From: Bacteroidaceae bacterium
GTDB lineage: Bacteria; Bacteroidota; Bacteroidia; Bacteroidales; Bacteroidaceae
DNA length: 64,000 bases
Direction: 5' to 3'
NCBI GenBank assembly: GCA_017524545.1
Contig: JAFXVN010000028.1
Coordinates: forward strand, 99,375 to 163,374
The notes under the pieces are model-generated. The model was given only the letters and a program-made list of their open reading frames with translations. It ran no database searches and was not told the origin of the DNA. Made by a program: the position numbers and the translations under genes. This document shows, piece after piece, positions 61,042-64,000 of this stretch. How positions within the stretch are numbered: position 1 is the first letter of the stretch; each line of letters begins with the position of its first letter.

Positions 61042-61076
61042 AATTCATAATTCATAATTCATAATTCAAAATTGAA
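61042..61076 (+). repeat. Short AT-rich tandem repeat before susD 2
   Basis: The spacer holds three near-perfect AATTCAT units followed by AATTCAAAATT. The same type of string (AATTCAAAATTCAAAATTC) lies in frame inside tamB at 7269-7290. Confidence 0.65.
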
Positions 61077-61080
61077 TAAG

Positions 61081-63552
61081 ATGAAAAGGAAATCTATTAT
61101 ATGCATGATGTTGCTGAGCATGATGTTGGGCATGTTCTCCACTTCCTGTCAGGACATGCTCTCTCCCAACAGCGAGCGTCACTCCTACGAGGTGGCGAAG
61201 GATACCCTGTATTCCTATTGGGGCATTCTCAAGTCCCTGCAGAACATTGCCGAGCGTTACGTCATCCTGAACGAATGCCGTGGCGACCTTGTAGATGAGA
61301 CAGGTTACGTCAGCGACAGCATTGCCGCCATCATTAACTTTGGTGAGACGGGCGAACCCGAGAAATGGTGGAAGGACGGAGCATGTGCCTATCTTAACAT
61401 CCGTGACTACTACCATATTATCAACAGCTGCAATGCCTATATTGCCATGTGCGACACCATTCGCACCAAGGGTACTGGCGAGAGGTACATGCTGAAGGAG
61501 TATGCCCAGGTGCAGTCCATCCGTGCATGGGTGTATATGCAGTTGCTCTATGCTTACGGCGAGAACCGCGTTCCCTTCTATACTGAGCCGATGCTCTCTA
61601 CGGAAGACATTGACAACTTCCTTGCTGACTCGAGTCATCCCATGCTCAACATTCAGACTCTGGCAGACAAGCTTGGCCCCGAGCTGGAGAAGATGGAGCC
61701 GGTGGAAATCAAACTGAGCGACCCGCAGTATAAGGACATGTATCAGGGTACACTCTCCTATAACTATTATGGCGATGAGGATCCCGCCAATTCACATTTC
61801 GTATGCCACAGCAGCAAGTGCCTGTTCCCTGTTTCCATTGTTTTGGGCGACCTCTATCTGTTAAGTGGCAATTATGCGGGAGCTGCCCAGCATTATTACA
61901 ACTATATCTGTCATTCCGGTGTCTGCGGACCTTTGTCAGCTGGTGATTATTATAGCATAGGCTATTTCGATAAGTTGAGTGGCGATGCAAGCGAACCCCG
62001 GTATATTTACTATGACGAGCCATTCGATGAGCCGGGTGCAGTAAGCAGTTCCACGGAGTCCATCACATGTATTCCCAGCAACAAGGGTAAGCTCGAAGGC
62101 CGTGTCCTGACCGACATCAATCGTCTGTTCGGCTTCGAGGCTCAGATGCGTACTTCCAACGACGAAAATGGCGGTGCCAGTGTCGGGTTGAGCCGTATCC
62201 ACGAGCACGAGCTTGCACCCAGCAAGGGTTATGAGGCGCTCTGCAAGAGCCAGACCTATGAGGTTTATGTGGGAACTCCAGTCAGGAATTCAAGTGGTGA
62301 CATTGAAAACTGGGGAAATGAGGATGATTGGACGCTTGAGGTGCTGGACGATGTGGGAGATGCCCGCCGTTCTTGGCTTTACAATATCGTCGGCGAGCAA
62401 TGGACTTTCAAGGTCGGCACCGACGTTCTCTACGACAAGTTGGTGTCCAAGCAGAACCCCTACGGTATATACATCAATACCTATCCTATGGTCTATCGCA
62501 AGAGTACCGTATGGCTTCGCTATGCCGAGGCTCTGAACCGTGCAGGTTTCCCCGGCTATGCATTTGCAATCCTCAAGTCTGGTCTCTGCAACCATCCCGA
62601 TTGGCTTCCTGAGGATCCTAAGGAAACATACGAAGCACGTAAGGATGCAAACGACAAGATGACTCCTACCCAGTTTAACACGCTCATCTATGACTATCCT
62701 GTAAAGACGGGCGACAGCTTGTTCTGCTACTACAAGAAGGATGACAATACCTATCTTCCTACTGGCTGGGACACCGACAACCAACAGACTACACTGGCTA
62801 TGATTCTCCAATGGTATAGGGGTAGCGAGTTGGCTTCTTCTTCCGAGATTTCTTTGTCGGACGACAAGCTCTTGGACAAAATCCGTTCCAACATCTATTG
62901 GAAGCCTCGCAGTGAAAATTCATTCGAGAGTGTGCCCAGCGAGGATTGCGGCAAGGCATGTTATCATATCAGCCTTGAGGAATGCAGAAATGCTGCTACC
63001 ACTCCCTACCTCAACTTTGGCATGTTGAGGGGCCAGGGCTATCAGCGATATGTCAGGATAACTGAATCGACAGGTTTGCGTAGTGAGAGTCCCTATTTGG
63101 ACGTTGTCCCCAAGAAGGCTGAAGACTTCAAGGTTGGTGAGACCTTCACGATTGGTGTCCACCAGCGTGGTTGCGGTTTGATTCTCTGGAACGACCCCGT
63201 GAAGTGCGGCCGCTCAACGTACAACTATGTAAACCAGGTGGGCAAAAAGGTTAAGGAGTACGGCCTGCTTGCTCAGGATGCAGATACCGAAACTGTTCAG
63301 AAGTATGTCTATGACAATGCACACATTGAGGTTGTCAAGAATGCAGTAGAGGACCTCATCGTCGATGAGATGGGTCTGGAGCTTGCCTTCGAGGGCACAC
63401 GTTTCAGCGACCTCTTCCGTGTCGCTCAGCGCCGTGGCGAGGATTATCTGGCAAAGCGTGTTTCCACCCGTCGTACAGGCGAAATCGACGCCAACCTCCG
63501 CAGCCGTCTTAACAACAAGGCTAACTGGTTCCTTCCCATTCCCGAGAAGTAA
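61081..63552 (+). CDS. SusD/RagB-like surface lipoprotein 2
   Basis: 823 residues from ATG 61081; a TTG nine bases earlier is in frame but unlikely. The lipobox-like FSTSC and the following QDMLSPNSERH fit a SusD-type lipoprotein. Helical TPR-like segments around residues 60-160 and the C-terminal block EMGLELAFEGTRFSDLFRVA correspond to SusD family blocks. At over 800 residues it is much longer than typical SusD (about 500-600), with extra material in the middle. A strong hairpin follows 28 bp after the stop and closes the operon. Confidence 0.85.
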   Translation: MKRKSIICMMLLSMMLGMFSTSCQDMLSPNSERHSYEVAKDTLYSYWGILKSLQNIAERYVILNECRGDLVDETGYVSDSIAAIINFGETGEPEKWWKDGACAYLNIRDYYHIINSCNAYIAMCDTIRTKGTGERYMLKEYAQVQSIRAWVYMQLLYAYGENRVPFYTEPMLSTEDIDNFLADSSHPMLNIQTLADKLGPELEKMEPVEIKLSDPQYKDMYQGTLSYNYYGDEDPANSHFVCHSSKCLFPVSIVLGDLYLLSGNYAGAAQHYYNYICHSGVCGPLSAGDYYSIGYFDKLSGDASEPRYIYYDEPFDEPGAVSSSTESITCIPSNKGKLEGRVLTDINRLFGFEAQMRTSNDENGGASVGLSRIHEHELAPSKGYEALCKSQTYEVYVGTPVRNSSGDIENWGNEDDWTLEVLDDVGDARRSWLYNIVGEQWTFKVGTDVLYDKLVSKQNPYGIYINTYPMVYRKSTVWLRYAEALNRAGFPGYAFAILKSGLCNHPDWLPEDPKETYEARKDANDKMTPTQFNTLIYDYPVKTGDSLFCYYKKDDNTYLPTGWDTDNQQTTLAMILQWYRGSELASSSEISLSDDKLLDKIRSNIYWKPRSENSFESVPSEDCGKACYHISLEECRNAATTPYLNFGMLRGQGYQRYVRITESTGLRSESPYLDVVPKKAEDFKVGETFTIGVHQRGCGLILWNDPVKCGRSTYNYVNQVGKKVKEYGLLAQDADTETVQKYVYDNAHIEVVKNAVEDLIVDEMGLELAFEGTRFSDLFRVAQRRGEDYLAKRVSTRRTGEIDANLRSRLNNKANWFLPIPEK

Positions 63553-63580
63553 AGGAGTGCTTTGACACAGATTTAACGCA

Positions 63581-63614
63581 CAAGAGCCGCTGGAGAAAAC
63601 TCCGGCGGCTCTTG
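63581..63614 (+). terminator. Hairpin at the end of the FAS1-SusCD operon
   Basis: 15-nt arms (63581-63595 and 63600-63614) pair around a 4-nt AAAA loop with one G-U position. It lacks a T run, so it may act as a stabiliser or a weak terminator. Confidence 0.7.
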
Positions 63615-63658
63615 CTGTATATATCCCCAATCGCTTATTAGAAGTTTTTCAAGTCATG

Positions 63659-63818
63659 CCACAAAACTTCACATAACGTGTTTACAAATTATTTTCAAGC
63701 TTTGAAAATCTATTTCCAAGCCTTGATAATATATTTTCAAAGCTTGAAAATATATTTTCACGCCTTGAAAATAATTATGTAACGAGCATGAAAGAGTTTT
63801 ATGACGTGTTATGGGGAG
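63659..63818 (-). repeat. Dispersed intergenic element, copy 2 (four 21-mers, one 22-mer)
   Basis: Inverted relative to copy 1 at 13963-14103. The shared 66-bp block is 63753-63818. Four tandem 21-bp palindromic units lie at 63690-63710, 63711-63731, 63732-63752 and 63753-63773, each like TATTTTCAAGCTTTGAAAAT. The single 22-mer (63659-63680) matches the first 22-mer of copy 1 at 19 of 22 positions. Here the 21-mer has expanded, in copy 1 the 22-mer. Confidence 0.82.
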
Positions 63819-63957
63819 GTTTATATTGGGTCCTTCGAGGGTTTGTTCCCTGTAGGTTACTCGCACAGAAAGCACTCTAACTTTGCGGAGGATTGCGACG
63901 AAGTCGCATAAAAATAAAAAAAATAAGAAAGATGACAGACAACTCAAGACAGTTTCT

Positions 63958-63965
63958 TACCTTTG
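63958..63965 (+). promoter_or_regulatory. -7 element before the last gene
   Basis: TACCTTTG lies four bases before an ATG at 63970, the same spacing as at tamB. A second motif, TAACTTTG, occurs at 63878-63885. Neither has a good -33 box. Confidence 0.5.
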
Positions 63966-63969
63966 CTGT

Positions 63970-64000
63970 ATGAAGGAAGAATCGGTCTGTCGAGGAGGTA
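63970..64000 (+). CDS. Start of a gene running off the right edge
   Basis: Only ten codons are visible (MKEESVCRGG). The call rests on the TACCTTTG motif just upstream. Function cannot be judged. Confidence 0.3.
   Translation, partial: MKEESVCRGG

Noticed and set aside
63690-63773. CRISPR-like array
   Set aside because: The 21-bp units are directly adjacent with no spacers and no cas genes are near.
63669-63947. 92-codon frame with a seven-residue repeat (KIYFQAL type)
   Set aside because: The heptad pattern is a by-product of the 21-bp tandem repeats in the intergenic element. The frame has no convincing start and copy 1 of the element does not preserve it.

Overview
The window looks like a chromosome segment of a Bacteroidales bacterium, most like a Prevotellaceae or Bacteroides relative. 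The evidence is SusC/SusD pairs, Bacteroidota-type promoters (TTTG, 20 nt, TAnnTTTG), a TamB/TamL pair, a carboxyspermidine dehydrogenase, DUF5715, BspA-like repeats and a phoH-purC-menG-aroE gene block. The species cannot be named from sequence alone. I found no rRNA, tRNA, CRISPR array or insertion sequence.

Layout: (1) 1-5.9 kb is the early and control region of a prophage or related integrated element. A leftward operon encodes a LuxR-type membrane regulator, a Sak4-like ATPase, a PD-(D/E)XK nuclease, an SSB-like protein, a possible NinB-like protein, a DUF4494 protein and a helicase cut by the window edge. A repressor gene points the other way, and two consensus promoters face each other between them. 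(2) 5.9-14 kb: a pseudouridine synthase, then tamB and tamL for outer-membrane assembly. (3) 14-25.3 kb, leftward: a secreted BspA-type LRR protein, then aroE, two multidomain xylan-type enzymes (GH97-GH43-CBM6 and GH43-CBM6-esterase), menG, purC and phoH. The two enzymes sit between housekeeping genes with short gaps. (4) 25.4-34.5 kb, rightward: DUF5715, a GH51 arabinofuranosidase, a Spy-like protein, carboxyspermidine dehydrogenase and a GH31 enzyme. (5) 34.5-43.7 kb: recA, rny, zapA and a small coiled-coil partner gene, an unknown protein, a WcaJ-type sugar transferase, a Wzc-type tyrosine kinase and a ThiD-like kinase. (6) 43.8-46 kb: a secreted M6 metalloprotease. (7) 46.5-63.6 kb: one long apparent operon of FAS1 lipoprotein, SusC, SusD, FAS1 lipoprotein, SusC and SusD, with no degradative enzyme. 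A new gene begins at the right edge.

How the genes work together: the GH97/GH43/esterase, GH51 and GH31 enzymes form a loose set for debranching arabinoxylan-like or xyloglucan-like glycans. The FAS1-SusCD block is an uptake and surface-binding system of unknown cargo. TamB/TamL serve the outer membrane in which those proteins sit.

The least ordinary signals are repeats. GC-rich palindromes are read in frame inside tamB, tamL, aroE, a CBM6 domain and the phoH tail. One intergenic element occurs in two inverted copies 50 kb apart, and a different internal minisatellite has grown in each. A long hairpin family sits at three gene ends. The face-to-face promoters of the phage switch are the clearest regulatory novelty.
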